This document shows, one piece after another, positions 57,074 to 64,000 of a stretch of DNA of 64,000 nucleotides (positions are counted from its first letter, which is position 1; every line of letters begins with the position of its first letter). Both the position numbers and the translations under genes were made by a program. Where the stretch lies: assembly GCF_900111685.1 (NCBI RefSeq), contig NZ_FOHX01000023.1, forward strand, positions 1-64,000, read 5' to 3'. Below the pieces are notes generated by a model. It saw only the letters and a list, made by a program, of their open reading frames with translations, searched no databases and was not told the DNA's origin. This DNA is from Nonomuraea wenchangensis (GTDB taxonomy: Bacteria; Actinomycetota; Actinomycetes; Streptosporangiales; Streptosporangiaceae).

Positions 57074-58126
57074 CTACTCGTCGTACTCGCCGGCGACGCC
57101 GGCCAGCGCCTCCTTGGTGCCCTTGCCGTCGTTCGGCGCGAGCACGGTCTCGCTGTTGGACTCCTCCACCTGCTGGCCTCGGGCCTTGGCCAGGCCGAGC
57201 TCGGCGGCCTTGGCGCCGGCGCTCTTCTCCGGCAGGTAGTAGGTGGCGAACCAGCGCCCGTCCTGGACGGCCTTGACCGCCTGGCGGGAGCCGCCGTTGC
57301 CGATGAGCAGCACGCCCTTGCCCTTGACCACGCTCTCCGCGCCGGCGATCGCCTGGGAGCTGCCGATGACGACGTTGACGTCCGGCTGGGCCTGCAGCAC
57401 GTCCTGCATGGCCTTGCGCCCGCCCTCCCGCGTGTAGCCGCCCTCCACCCTGGAGACCAGCTCGACGCCGTCGGCCGCCTCCAGTGCCTTGACCGCGGCC
57501 TCGGTGCGGGCGTTGTCCAGGGGCAGCGACTTCATGCCCTCCAGGTACGCCACCTTGCAGGGGTCGAGGTTCTTGCTGCGGCACGCCTCGACGCCGAGCT
57601 CGCCGAGCTTCTTGCCGTTGTCGGTGGGCACGTCCACGAGCGTGACCACGCCGGGGACCTGCGAGTCGGCCGTGTCGTACGCGGTCCCGACCGGCGTGAA
57701 CTCGGCCACCACCGTGATCCCGGCCGCGACGGCCTGCCGGAGCGCCGGCACCACGGACGCGCCGTCGTTGGCCTGCACGATGAACACGTCGAACCGCTTG
57801 CTGGTGACCGCGTCCTGGATCTGCTGGACCTGCGTCTGGGCGTCGAAGTTCGGGTCGAAGAACTCGGCCGTGGCGTTGTTGGCCTTGGCGTACTCCTCGA
57901 TGCCGTTCCAGGTGGCGACGGCGAACGCGTTCGCGCGGGCGAAGCCGAAGAAGGCGATCCGCTTCTGCGCGTCGTCGCCCTGAGCGGCCTGCGAGGCGGC
58001 CGTGGTGCTCGCCGGGCCGGTCTCCGACCCGGGCGCGACGCACGCGGTGCTGAACGCGAGGACCGCGGCGGCGGCGCCGACGGCCATCCCTGTCTTCCTG
58101 ACCTGCCCGTATTTCCTGATGTGCAT
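57074..58126 (-). CDS. ABC importer substrate-binding lipoprotein (RbsB-like)
   Basis: A 350-residue exported solute-binding protein. Signal peptide RKTGMAVGAAAAVLAFSTAC ends in the lipobox STAC (Cys29), so it is lipid-anchored. The Peripla_BP_4 fold follows: KRIAFFGFARANAFAVATWN, QIQDAVTSKRFDVFIVQAND, GITVVAEFTPVGTAYDTADS and LLIGNGGSRQAVKAVQDGRW, typical for ribose/AI-2-type binders. ATG 58126 has GGGAAAG upstream. It is the first gene of the six-gene operon with ATPase, permease, HyuA-like, DUF917 and PucR-type genes, so its ligand is probably the compound they break down. A disulfide (EACRSK...DPCKVA) may stabilise it. Confidence 0.92.
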   Translation of the reverse strand: MHIRKYGQVRKTGMAVGAAAAVLAFSTACVAPGSETGPASTTAASQAAQGDDAQKRIAFFGFARANAFAVATWNGIEEYAKANNATAEFFDPNFDAQTQVQQIQDAVTSKRFDVFIVQANDGASVVPALRQAVAAGITVVAEFTPVGTAYDTADSQVPGVVTLVDVPTDNGKKLGELGVEACRSKNLDPCKVAYLEGMKSLPLDNARTEAAVKALEAADGVELVSRVEGGYTREGGRKAMQDVLQAQPDVNVVIGSSQAIAGAESVVKGKGVLLIGNGGSRQAVKAVQDGRWFATYYLPEKSAGAKAAELGLAKARGQQVEESNSETVLAPNDGKGTKEALAGVAGEYDE

Positions 58127-58435
58127 GGGCTTTCCCGTTTCTCGGTGCGCGGCTGGACGCTTGTGGAGAGCCCGTCGCCTTGCCCCCGGGGGCGTCGGCC
58201 TCCTCCGACGTGCTGGAAACTGTAGAAAGCCCTTCCCGGACCCCATGGGCGCGGCGCACATCCCGGCCGAGCCTCACTGTGCGGCGTGCCGCGCACCGGG
58301 GGAGGAGCCTCGTGGGCCCGTCCCGCGGGCCCTTGGCCCCCCTCGGATCCGTGACGACCCTGGGAGGCCGTTAAGGTGAACAATCCCGCGCGCGCGGGAT
58401 GTCGTGCTGATGGAGTCGCGAACGGATGGTCGGTC
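58127..58435. other. divergent intergenic region with an 18-bp palindrome
   Basis: About 310 bases between the ABC importer operon (minus) and the UDP-sugar dehydrogenase gene (plus). It should hold both promoters, but no convincing hexamer pair was found. ATCCCGCGCGCGCGGGAT (58383-58400) is a perfect 18-bp palindrome 35 bases before ATG 58436, likely an operator or hairpin. A GTG at 58376 with GGGAGG upstream is an alternative, longer start for the dehydrogenase. Confidence 0.55.
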
Positions 58436-59731
58436 ATGGGTGACAAGCCGGAACGTCGGGTGGCGGTCTTCGGTGCCGGGTACATCGGGCTGGTGACCGG
58501 CGCCTGCTTCGCCGAGCTCGGGCACCGGGTGGTGGTCAGGGACATCGATCCCGAGAAGGTCAGGCTGCTCCGGGTCGGCGACGTGCCGATCTACGAGCCG
58601 GGGCTCGGCGACCTGATCGCGCGCAACAAGGAGCGGCTGTCGTTCACCCTGGACCTCGAGGAGGCGCTGGACGGCGCCGAGGTCGCGTACGTGTGCGTGG
58701 ACACCCCGCCCTCCGCCTCCGGTGACGCGGACCTGTCGCGCGTGTGGTCGGTGGTGCGCTCGCTCGCGGGCGCGCAGGACCTGAAAGCGGTCGTGGTGAA
58801 GTCGACCGTGCCGGTCGGCACCGGCTCGCGCGTCCGCGCCGTCCTCGACGAGAGCGGCCTCGGGCACGTCGGCTACGCCTCCAACCCCGAGTTCACCGCC
58901 GAGGGCACGGCCGTCCACGACTTCCTGCACCCCGACCGGGTCGTCGTCGGCGCCTCGGACGAGACGGTCGCGCGGCTCGTCGCCGACCTGCACCGGGGGG
59001 TGGAGGGGCCGGTCGTGACGATGGACGTGCGCTCGGCCGAGATGGTGAAGCTGGCCTCCAACGCCCTGCTCGCCACCAAGATCAGCTTCATCAACGAGAT
59101 CGCCACGCTCTGCGAGAAGACCGGCGCGGACGTCACGGAGGTCGCCCACGCCGTCGGCCTCGACCATCGGCTCGGCCCTCACTTCCTGCGGGCCGGCATC
59201 GGCTGGGGCGGCTCCTGCTTCCCCAAGGACTCCGAGGCGCTGCGCCAGCTCGCCAGCAACACCGGCTACCACCTGCAACTGCTGTCGGCCGTCATCGACG
59301 TCAACAACCTGCAGAAGCGGCGGGCCATCCAGCAGCTCAACGACGAGCTGGGCACCCTGGCCGGGGCGCGGGTGACGCTGCTCGGGCTGACGTTCAAGCC
59401 GGGCACCGACGACATGCGCGAGGCGCCCAGCACCGTGCTGGCCTCGCGGCTGCTCGCCGAGGGGGCCGAGGTGCGCTGCTGGGACCCGATGGCCCGGCCC
59501 GGCGCGGCCGAGCCGTGGGCGTCCACGACCCGCCACCCGACGCCGGAGCTGGCCATGGCCGGGGCCGACGCCGCGATCGTGGTCACCGAGTGGCCGCAGC
59601 TCAAGGAGGTCGACTGGGCGGCGGTCGCCGGGGCGATGCGGCGCCCGGTCCTCTACGACGGGCGCAACCTGCTCGACCCGGCCGCGATGCGGGCGCTCGG
59701 GTTCACCTACATGGGGGTCGGCCGGCCGTAG
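58436..59731 (+). CDS. UDP-glucose/GDP-mannose dehydrogenase family
   Basis: A 431-residue NAD-dependent enzyme that oxidises UDP-glucose (or a related sugar nucleotide) to the uronate, in the cytosol, for capsule or exopolysaccharide synthesis. Sequence landmarks: RVAVFGAGYIGLVTGACF (Rossmann loop), YVCVDTPPSASGDADLS, KSTVPVGTGSRVR, YASNPEFTAEG, EMVKLASNALLATKISFINE and the catalytic Cys in GIGWGGSCFPKDSE, then LTFKPGTDDMREAPS. Length is normal for a bacterial UGDH. ATG 58436 (MGDKPERR) fits the family; the upstream GTG would add 20 residues. It stands alone, and the 3' end is partly duplicated just downstream. Confidence 0.92.
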   Translation: MGDKPERRVAVFGAGYIGLVTGACFAELGHRVVVRDIDPEKVRLLRVGDVPIYEPGLGDLIARNKERLSFTLDLEEALDGAEVAYVCVDTPPSASGDADLSRVWSVVRSLAGAQDLKAVVVKSTVPVGTGSRVRAVLDESGLGHVGYASNPEFTAEGTAVHDFLHPDRVVVGASDETVARLVADLHRGVEGPVVTMDVRSAEMVKLASNALLATKISFINEIATLCEKTGADVTEVAHAVGLDHRLGPHFLRAGIGWGGSCFPKDSEALRQLASNTGYHLQLLSAVIDVNNLQKRRAIQQLNDELGTLAGARVTLLGLTFKPGTDDMREAPSTVLASRLLAEGAEVRCWDPMARPGAAEPWASTTRHPTPELAMAGADAAIVVTEWPQLKEVDWAAVAGAMRRPVLYDGRNLLDPAAMRALGFTYMGVGRP

Positions 59732-59767
59732 GCCCGAGTACATGGGGGTCGGCCGGCCGTAGGCCCG
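59708..59767. repeat. 29-bp tandem duplication of the gene end
   Basis: The 29 bases at 59708-59736, which include the last codons and the stop of the dehydrogenase gene, are repeated exactly at 59739-59767, a period of 31 bases. It lies between this gene and the converging sigma-factor gene. It looks like a slippage-made duplication rather than an element. Confidence 0.95.
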
Positions 59768-59778
59768 CGCCGCGCGGG

Positions 59779-61053
59779 TCAGCAGGCGGCGGCGCGGGAC
59801 TCCAGCAGGGCGCGCTCGCGGCCGTTGCGGGTCAGCGCCGCCGCCCGCTCGAACTCGGCCCGCGCCTCCTCACGGCGGCCCAGCTTGAACAGCAGGTCGC
59901 CGCGGACGCTCGGCAGCAGGTGGTAGCCCTTCAGTGCGGGCTCGCCGGCGATCTGGTCGAGCAGGCCGAGGCCCGCCTCCGGGCCGTACGCCATCGACAG
60001 CGCCACCGCCCGGTTGAGCTCGACCACGGGGGAGCGCAGGAGCTTGGCCAGCTCCTCGTAGAGCGCGGCGATGCGTACCCAGTCGGTGTCGCCGGCGACG
60101 ACGGCGCGGGCGTGGCAGGCGGCGATGGCGGCCTGCAGCGCGTACGGGCCGGGCGCGCCGCCGGCCAGGCTCTCGGCCCGGCGCAGCGCGGCCAGGCCGC
60201 GGCCGATGAGCAGGCGGTCCCAGCGGGTGCGGTCCTGCTCCAGCAGCAGGATCGGCTCGCCGGACGGGCCCACGCGGGCCGCCGAGCGCGACGCGTGCAG
60301 CTCCATGAGCGCCACCAGGCCGTGCACCTCGGGCTCGCCCGGCATCAGCCCGGCCAGGACGCGGCCGAGGCGCAGGGCGTCCTCGCACAGCGCGGGCCGC
60401 AGCCAGTCGTCGCCCGCCGTGGCCGAGTAGCCCTCGTTGAAGATCAGGTAGATGACCTCCAGGACGGCGGCCAGCCGCCCGGCCAGCTCGCCGCCCCCGG
60501 GCACCTCGAACGGGACGCCCTTGCCGGCGAGAGTGCGTTTGGCGCGGACGATGCGCTGCGCGACCGTCGGCTCCGGGACCAGGAACGCGCGGGCGATCTC
60601 GTCGGTGGTCAGGCCGCCGAGCACGCGCAGGGTGAGCGCCACCCGCGACTCCATCGACAGCGCCGGATGGCAGGCCGTGAACACCAGCCGCAGCAGGTCG
60701 TCCTCGATCTCGTCCGGCTCGGGGCGCTCCTCCTCGCCCGCTCCGGTCTCCAGCCGGTGGCCGAGCTCGGCGAGGTTGTGGCGCAGCCGCTCGTTCCTGC
60801 GGATCAGGTCGATCGCGCGGCGCTTGGCGACCGTCATGAGCCAGGCGCCCGGGTTGTCCGGCACCCCTGACCCGGGCCACTGCTCCAGCGCGGCGACCAG
60901 CGCGTCCTGCGCCAGCTCCTCGGCCAGGCCGACGTCGCGGACCAGCCCGGCGAGCCCGGCGATGAGCCGGGGGGCCTCGATCCGCCACACCGCCTCCACG
61001 GTGCGGTGCGGATCGCCGCTGGTGATGGGGTGCGCGCCCGCGTCCGTCGTCAT
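59779..61053 (-). CDS. ECF42-type sigma factor, second copy
   Basis: A 424-residue sigma factor with the same layout as the one at 13949-15181. Region 2: EELAQDALVAALEQWPGSG, DNPGAWLMTVAKRRAIDLIR; region 4: GLTTDEIARAFLVPEPTVAQ. The C-terminal extension carries YLIFNEGYSATAGDDWLRP and ends in TPR-like helices (RREEARAEFERAAALTRNGR). It lies 60 bases downstream of its YCII partner gene on the same strand. Both are clear ECF42 members but differ at many positions, so they are old paralogues and likely recognise different promoters. Confidence 0.93.
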   Translation of the reverse strand: MTTDAGAHPITSGDPHRTVEAVWRIEAPRLIAGLAGLVRDVGLAEELAQDALVAALEQWPGSGVPDNPGAWLMTVAKRRAIDLIRRNERLRHNLAELGHRLETGAGEEERPEPDEIEDDLLRLVFTACHPALSMESRVALTLRVLGGLTTDEIARAFLVPEPTVAQRIVRAKRTLAGKGVPFEVPGGGELAGRLAAVLEVIYLIFNEGYSATAGDDWLRPALCEDALRLGRVLAGLMPGEPEVHGLVALMELHASRSAARVGPSGEPILLLEQDRTRWDRLLIGRGLAALRRAESLAGGAPGPYALQAAIAACHARAVVAGDTDWVRIAALYEELAKLLRSPVVELNRAVALSMAYGPEAGLGLLDQIAGEPALKGYHLLPSVRGDLLFKLGRREEARAEFERAAALTRNGRERALLESRAAAC

Positions 61054-61113
61054 CCGGCCATCCCACCAGCGCCCCGCCGCACCCGCAAGCCGCGACGGGG
61101 CGGGCGGGCCGGG

Positions 61114-61554
61114 TCAGGCGTCCAGGTCGTCGCCGCGCAGGCGTACGCGCAACGCCCGCTCGCGCTCGCGCTCCTCCTCCGGCAGCGTCTCGTCAGGCAC
61201 GTCGGAGGCGTCGAAGACGCGCCACACGTCGAGCCCGATGCCGTCGTGGCCGGGCGGCACCGGCACCCGCAGCGCCCACTCGATCGCCTCCTCCCGCGAC
61301 TTCACCTGGATCAGCCAGAACCCGGCGATCAGCTCCTTGGACTCGGCGAACGGCCCGTCGATCACGCTCGCCCGCCCCCCGCTGTAGGCGATCTGCGCCC
61401 CCTTGGAGCTGGGGAGCAGCCCCTCGGCGGCCAGCAGCACCCCGGCCTTGGCCAGCGCCTCGTTGTAGGCGTGCATGGCGTCCACGAGCTCCTGGGGAGG
61501 CAGCTCCCCGGCCTCGGTCGCGGCGTTGCCCTTGCCCACGATCATGAACTTCAC
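61114..61554 (-). CDS. YCII/DGPF-domain protein, second copy
   Basis: A 146-residue YCII-fold protein. It shows MKFMIVGKGNAATEAGELPP, LLPSSKGAQIAYSGGRASVI and the signature DGPFAESKELIAGFWLIQVK. The C-terminal tail is charged (PEEERERERALRVRLRGDD) and longer than in the first copy. It precedes an ECF42 sigma gene by 60 bases, in place of the overlap seen at 15178. It is probably the partner of that sigma factor. Confidence 0.9.
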   Translation of the reverse strand: MKFMIVGKGNAATEAGELPPQELVDAMHAYNEALAKAGVLLAAEGLLPSSKGAQIAYSGGRASVIDGPFAESKELIAGFWLIQVKSREEAIEWALRVPVPPGHDGIGLDVWRVFDASDVPDETLPEEERERERALRVRLRGDDLDA

Positions 61555-61654
61555 GGTCGGTTCCCTCTTTCACGCGTACGGTCCGTCGCCGATGCGTCGA
61601 ACGGCGGGGGGCCGGATCGACAGGCGGCCACCGATTGTCGTACACGTGTCGTGT

Positions 61655-63085
61655 TCAGTCGATCTGCATGACGACGGCCTTCGGCTCGGTGAAGAACTCG
61701 CGGCTGAACGTGCCGCCCTCGCGCCCCACGCCCGAGTCGCCCGCCCCGCCGAACGGCGCGCGCAGGTCGCGGATGAAGAAGCAGTTGACCCAGACCGTGC
61801 CCGCCCGCAGCCGGGCCGAGACGCGGTGCGCCCGCGACAGGCTCTCGGTGAACAGCATGGCGTTGAGCCCGTAGCGGGTGCCGTTCATGAGCGCCACGAC
61901 CTCGTCCTCGGTGTCGAACGGCGTGACCGTCACCACCGGGCCGAAGATCTCCTCCCGCTGGTGGCGGGCGGTGGCGGGCAGGCCGGTGACGATCGTCGGC
62001 CGGACGAACCAGCCGTCGCCGAGCCCGCCCGCGTGCACGGCGCCGCCCTCGTCGGCGACGCTCTCGACGTAGCCCCGCACCTTGCGGTAGTGGGTCTCGG
62101 AGGCCAGGGGCCCGATCTCGGTGCTGTCCAGCTTGGGGTCGCCCAGCCGCATGGCCCCGGCGGCGGCGGTGAAGCGGGCCAGGAACTCCTCGAACACCGG
62201 GCGCTGGACGTACAGGCGGGAGCCGGCCAGGCAGACCTGCCCGGCGTTGGTGAAGATCGCGCGCAGCGACCAGCTCACCGCGTTGTCCAGGTCGGCGTCG
62301 GCGAAGACGGCGTTGCCGCCCTTGCCGCCGAGCTCCAGGCTGACCGGGACGAGGTTGCGGGCGGCGGCGGCCGAGATGACGCGGCCGGTCGCCGACTCGC
62401 CGGTGAACGTGATGCGGTCCACGCCGGGATGCTCGGTGAGCGCCTGGCCGGCCGAGTCCGGGCCATAGCCGTGCACGACGTTGAGCACGCCGGGCGGCAG
62501 GCCCGCCTCCAGGGCGAGCCGGGCGAGGATGGTCGCGGAGGCGGGCGTGTCCTCGGCGGGCTTGAGCACGACCGTGTTGCCCCAGGCCAGCGCGGGCGCG
62601 ATCTTCCAGGTCTCCAGCATGAGCGGGAAGTTCCACGGCGCGACGGCGGCGGCCACGCCGACCGGCTCGTAGCGGGTGTAGGCGTGGTGGCCGGAGTCCA
62701 TCGGCAGGGCCTCGGCCGGGGTGAGGCGGGCGTGGTCGGCGAAGAAGCGGAAGTTGTCGGCGGCGCGGGGCACGTCGTTGCCGCGGCTCTGGGTGATCGG
62801 CTTGCCCATGTCGCGGGTGTCGGCCAGGCCGAGCCGGTCGGCGTTCGCCAGGATGAGGTCCGCCAGGCGGTGCAGCAGCCGCCCGCGCTCGGCGCGGCCC
62901 ATGCGCGGCCAGGGCCCCTCGTCGAACGCGCGCCGCGCCGCCGCGACGGCCAGGTCCACCTCGGCCGGGCCGCCGAGCGCGACCTCGGCCCACGGCTCGC
63001 GGGTGTAGGGGTCGACGCTGGCGAAGGTCTCGCCGCCCGCCGAGGCGACCTCGGCGCCGTCGATCACGTGCCCGAAGAACTCCAC
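61655..63085 (-). CDS. NAD-dependent aldehyde dehydrogenase (2-hydroxymuconic-semialdehyde type)
   Basis: A 476-residue dehydrogenase of the ALDH superfamily. AAVAPWNFPLMLETWKIAPA and VLKPAEDTPASA build the NAD site, ITFTGESATGRVI contains the cofactor loop, VSLELGGKGGN holds the general-base Glu and NAGQVCLAGSRLYV the catalytic Cys near 285. EEIFGPVVTVTPFDTED and GGAGDSGVGREGG are typical. It resembles the semialdehyde dehydrogenases of the meta-cleavage route (HMSD/CHMS types) and is located after a 4-oxalocrotonate tautomerase and a catechol 2,3-dioxygenase gene, with one base between each pair. So it likely oxidises the ring-fission aldehyde. GTG 63085 is the start. Confidence 0.9.
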   Translation of the reverse strand: MEFFGHVIDGAEVASAGGETFASVDPYTREPWAEVALGGPAEVDLAVAAARRAFDEGPWPRMGRAERGRLLHRLADLILANADRLGLADTRDMGKPITQSRGNDVPRAADNFRFFADHARLTPAEALPMDSGHHAYTRYEPVGVAAAVAPWNFPLMLETWKIAPALAWGNTVVLKPAEDTPASATILARLALEAGLPPGVLNVVHGYGPDSAGQALTEHPGVDRITFTGESATGRVISAAAARNLVPVSLELGGKGGNAVFADADLDNAVSWSLRAIFTNAGQVCLAGSRLYVQRPVFEEFLARFTAAAGAMRLGDPKLDSTEIGPLASETHYRKVRGYVESVADEGGAVHAGGLGDGWFVRPTIVTGLPATARHQREEIFGPVVTVTPFDTEDEVVALMNGTRYGLNAMLFTESLSRAHRVSARLRAGTVWVNCFFIRDLRAPFGGAGDSGVGREGGTFSREFFTEPKAVVMQID

Positions 63086-63086
63086 G

Positions 63087-63293
63087 TCAACCGCCCTTGC
63101 TGATCTCGTCGCGTTCGGCGAGCGTCTGGTCGCCGGCCGCCCAGTGCGTACGCGGCACCTCCCTGACGATCACCCGGATGCTCTGGGCCGGCGAGCCGAC
63201 CGCCCGCTCCACGGCGGCGTGCAGCTCGTGGATGAGCGCCCGGATCGTGGCCGGGTCGCGTCCTTCCGACAGGGACACCTCGACCAGGGGCAT
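63087..63293 (-). CDS. 4-oxalocrotonate tautomerase family enzyme
   Basis: A 68-residue tautomerase. The initiator Met is followed by Pro (MPLVEVSLSEGRDPATI), giving the N-terminal Pro1 nucleophile of the family; RVIVREVPRTHWAAGDQT holds the Arg and Trp-like active-site positions. It would convert 2-hydroxymuconate to 2-oxo-3-hexenedioate as part of aromatic ring degradation. It is encoded between the dioxygenase and aldehyde dehydrogenase genes, one base from each. Confidence 0.9.
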   Translation of the reverse strand: MPLVEVSLSEGRDPATIRALIHELHAAVERAVGSPAQSIRVIVREVPRTHWAAGDQTLAERDEISKGG

Positions 63294-63294
63294 G

Positions 63295-64000
63295 TCAGCC
63301 CTCGCTTCCCGTGGCGGGCCGCCCCGGCAGGGGACGGCGGATCTGCGGCTGGGTGTGGACGCGGCGCGTGGGGCCCTGCCACATGTCGATCGAGCCCGGC
63401 TCGGCCGGGTCGAAGTAGCGGGGGCGCCAGGCGTCCTCGTCGGTGATGAGGCGTACGCCCCACGAGTACTCGTACGTGATGCCCTCGGGGCCCTTGAAGT
63501 AGACGAAGACGGCCGTGGACTGGGGGTGGCGGCCGGGGCCCATCTCGATCTCGACGCCGTTCGCCTCCAGGAAGTGCCAGTTGCGCATGACGTCGTCGAG
63601 CGAGTCCACCTGGAAGTTGATGTGGCACAGGCCCGGCCGGCTGCCCTGGAACACGGCGAGCTTGTGGTGGACCTGGTCGATGCGCATGAGGCAGGCCCAG
63701 TCGCCGATCCAGTCGGAGACACGGGCGTTGAACAGGCCGTTCCAGAAGCGGTACGCCTCGCGCACGTCGGGGGCGTCCAGGCACAGGTGGCCGAACTCGG
63801 TGATGCCGGCCTCGCGGCCGTGCCGTACGGGGGCGGTGAGCGTCACCTGGTCGATGACGAGGTCGATCCGGTTGCCGAAGGGGTCGTCGAAGGCGAGGAA
63901 GTCGCGGACCCGGCGCGAGCGGGCCTCCTCGGCGCCGCCCCGCGCGACGGCGACGCCCGCCTTCTCCAGCTCGGTCTCGGCGGCGGCCAGCGCGTCCTCG
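63295..64000 (-). CDS. catechol 2,3-dioxygenase (extradiol), N-terminus outside window
   Basis: The last 235 or so codons of a two-domain VOC-superfamily extradiol dioxygenase; the frame is open to the right edge. Metal ligands are visible in the C-terminal half: EFGHLCLDAP (His), GLCHINFQVDS (His) and GITYEYSWGVRL (Glu). The first-domain piece FDDPFGNRIDLVIDQ precedes. It cleaves catechol-type rings next to the hydroxyls, feeding the tautomerase and dehydrogenase encoded downstream. The GTG inside at 63846 is not the start: the coding-quality frame continues upstream of it. Confidence 0.88.
   Translation of the reverse strand, partial: EDALAAAETELEKAGVAVARGGAEEARSRRVRDFLAFDDPFGNRIDLVIDQVTLTAPVRHGREAGITEFGHLCLDAPDVREAYRFWNGLFNARVSDWIGDWACLMRIDQVHHKLAVFQGSRPGLCHINFQVDSLDDVMRNWHFLEANGVEIEMGPGRHPQSTAVFVYFKGPEGITYEYSWGVRLITDEDAWRPRYFDPAEPGSIDMWQGPTRRVHTQPQIRRPLPGRPATGSEG

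Noticed and set aside
1..64000. CRISPR array, tRNA, rRNA, prophage
   Set aside because: No regularly spaced repeats, cloverleaf-like sequences, rRNA segments or phage structural genes were seen. A tRNAscan or CRISPR finder run would be decisive.
63846..64000. Dioxygenase start at GTG 63846
   Set aside because: Coding-quality sequence continues upstream of it (FDDPFGNRIDLVIDQ), so the gene extends past the window.

Overview
This is a 64 kb piece of chromosome from a high-GC actinomycete. Coding regions are strongly GC-rich with G/C in third codon positions, GTG and TTG starts are common, and many genes overlap by 4 bp (ATGA/GTGA/TTGA). The gene set (ECF42-type sigma factors with YCII partners, an Rsm22-family protein, an FBP zinc-finger protein, a PL11 lyase, a CYP152 P450) fits a soil actinomycete such as a Streptosporangiaceae (Nonomuraea-like) or Streptomyces-like organism. 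The genus is inference. I saw no rRNA, tRNA, CRISPR or prophage.

Layout. 1-1.9 kb: end of an IS transposase and a broken HNH endonuclease gene. 1.9-9.5 kb: a small secreted protein, a secreted rhamnogalacturonan lyase, a MarR/hydrolase pair, a remnant of a berberine-type oxidase and a secreted M14 peptidase. 9.6-17.4 kb (minus strand): an EF-G paralogue, an intact FAD oxidase, a phosphodiesterase, a sigma factor/YCII pair, a membrane-anchored protein and a type-B carboxylesterase. 17.5-21.5 kb: an unfamiliar four-gene operon with all junctions overlapping (PaaK-like ligase, small protein, GNAT-like protein, nitroreductase-like protein). 21.6-33.1 kb: an AlkZ-like protein, an HTH/DUF4180 pair, TetR, a MerR-controlled GNAT/MFS locus, Dps, YjbR, Rsm22, a cis-prenyltransferase, a Cys-rich pentapeptide protein, SMP-30 and an FBP protein. 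33.1-36.7 kb: a P450-clpX operon divergent from a TetR with an extra C-terminal domain. 36.9-41.8 kb: a PrmC-like methyltransferase, a DevR-box-controlled CBS/flavodoxin pair, secreted esterases and an anti-sigma-type kinase. 41.9-45.6 kb: a CYP152 peroxygenase, a Tat-exported serine hydrolase and a DUF305 lipoprotein. 45.6-58.1 kb: a large hydantoin/oxoproline-type catabolic locus with its own ABC importer and PucR regulator. 58.4-61.6 kb: a UDP-sugar dehydrogenase and a second ECF42/YCII module. 61.7-64 kb: an aromatic meta-cleavage operon running off the window.

How the genes work together. The clearest candidate for a coherent, little-described system is 45.6-58.1 kb. An RbsABC-type importer, a short HyuA-like protein, a DUF917 protein and a PucR regulator form one overlapping minus-strand operon. 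It converges on hyuA-hyuB across a long shared terminator, and an ornithine-cyclodeaminase-like gene diverges from hyuA. The 17.5-21.5 kb operon is the best candidate for an undescribed biosynthetic or modification pathway. Several regulatory sites can be read directly: MarR, MerR, TetR (two), LacI-like and DevR-like operators, a symmetric array of four CTAG sites in front of the FBP gene, and six strong hairpin terminators mostly between converging genes.
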